DNA from: Candidatus Omnitrophota bacterium
GTDB taxonomy: Bacteria; Omnitrophota; Gorgyraeia; Zapsychrales; JANLHA01
Assembly: GCA_023139575.1 (NCBI GenBank)
Contig: JAGLNJ010000045.1
Coordinates: 1 to 33,434 of the forward strand
Reading direction: 5' to 3'
DNA: 33,434 nucleotides
Both the position numbers and the translations under genes were made by a program. A model generated the notes under the pieces. It had not been told where the DNA came from and made no database searches. It worked only from the letters and a program-made list of their open reading frames with translations. Positions 33,410-33,434 of this stretch are shown here, piece by piece; position 1 is the stretch's first letter; every line of letters begins with the position of its first letter.

Positions 33410-33434
33410 TTGTTGGAATGAAAGAAATTTATGG
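33410..33434 (+). repeat. 25-bp direct repeat, copy 2, at window end
   Basis: Identical to 29660-29684, including the ATGG that starts the ORF at 29681. The match runs exactly to the last base, so it may continue outside the window. If this is a contig end, the repeat is probably where assembly stopped. Confidence 0.8.

Noticed and set aside
1-33434. CRISPR array or cas genes
   Set aside because: No regularly spaced repeats and no Cas-like proteins seen on either strand.

Overview
The window reads as a chromosomal segment of an uncultivated Gram-negative bacterium. An Omnitrophota-like (candidate Omnitrophica) lineage is my best guess from gene content and style, but no marker here proves it. 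The diderm envelope is supported by an outer-membrane barrel protein with a C-terminal Phe, Lnt and an LpxL-type acyltransferase. All recognised intact genes lie on the + strand.

Backbone. 187-5650 holds an M1-type metallopeptidase fused to an Omp85-like barrel, YjbQ, a PfkB-family sugar kinase, a SemiSWEET-like protein and Era. 7536-13287 holds prfB, secA and lnt, with secA and lnt overlapping. 13497-18530 holds a membrane-anchored receiver protein, an adenosine-specific-kinase-family protein, an LpxL-like acyltransferase, a CaCA exchanger, a DUF502 protein and a HAD phosphatase. 18637-20883 holds a 26-residue basic mini-gene and a K+-dependent-type membrane pyrophosphatase. 22863-27871 holds an NSS Na+ symporter, a DUF3568 protein, tRNA-Phe(GAA) and a SWIM/SNF2 helicase. 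The pyrophosphatase, NSS symporter and CaCA exchanger fit a cell that uses sodium gradients, though the pumped ion cannot be read here.

Accessory islands. (1) 5650-7500, between era and prfB, is a graveyard of small or broken genes. It contains a HEPN-like gene that runs into an attC-like integron recombination site, a 62-bp duplicated block, REP-like palindromes, the tail of a probable REP-associated transposase, and a zinc-ribbon RES/HEPN-type N-terminus cut by a palindrome. (2) 20900-22860 holds a Panacea-type (DUF4065) antitoxin with its own promoter and operator, a RelE-like toxin frameshifted near its start, and a reverse-strand gene remnant. (3) 27872-33434 holds an AbiE system with paired operators, a frameshifted unknown gene, a methyltransferase, a 165-bp MITE with an 8-bp target duplication, a decayed RhuM gene, a coiled-coil protein and a small basic protein. 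A 25-bp direct repeat bounds the last part and coincides with the window end.

Most unusual signal. A structured RNA element occurs three times on the + strand (30-127, 13335-13427, 25091-25148). Each has a 12-position stem (one mismatch in copy 2), a 30-nt nearly invariant loop and a U-tract. Two copies also carry an upstream hairpin whose lower stem differs in sequence but keeps pairing. The 3' arm contains a GGAGGAG Shine-Dalgarno-like sequence always 5 nt before a TTG. In the third copy that TTG opens a 52-codon frame overlapping the helicase start. I do not recognise it as a known riboswitch or small-RNA class.
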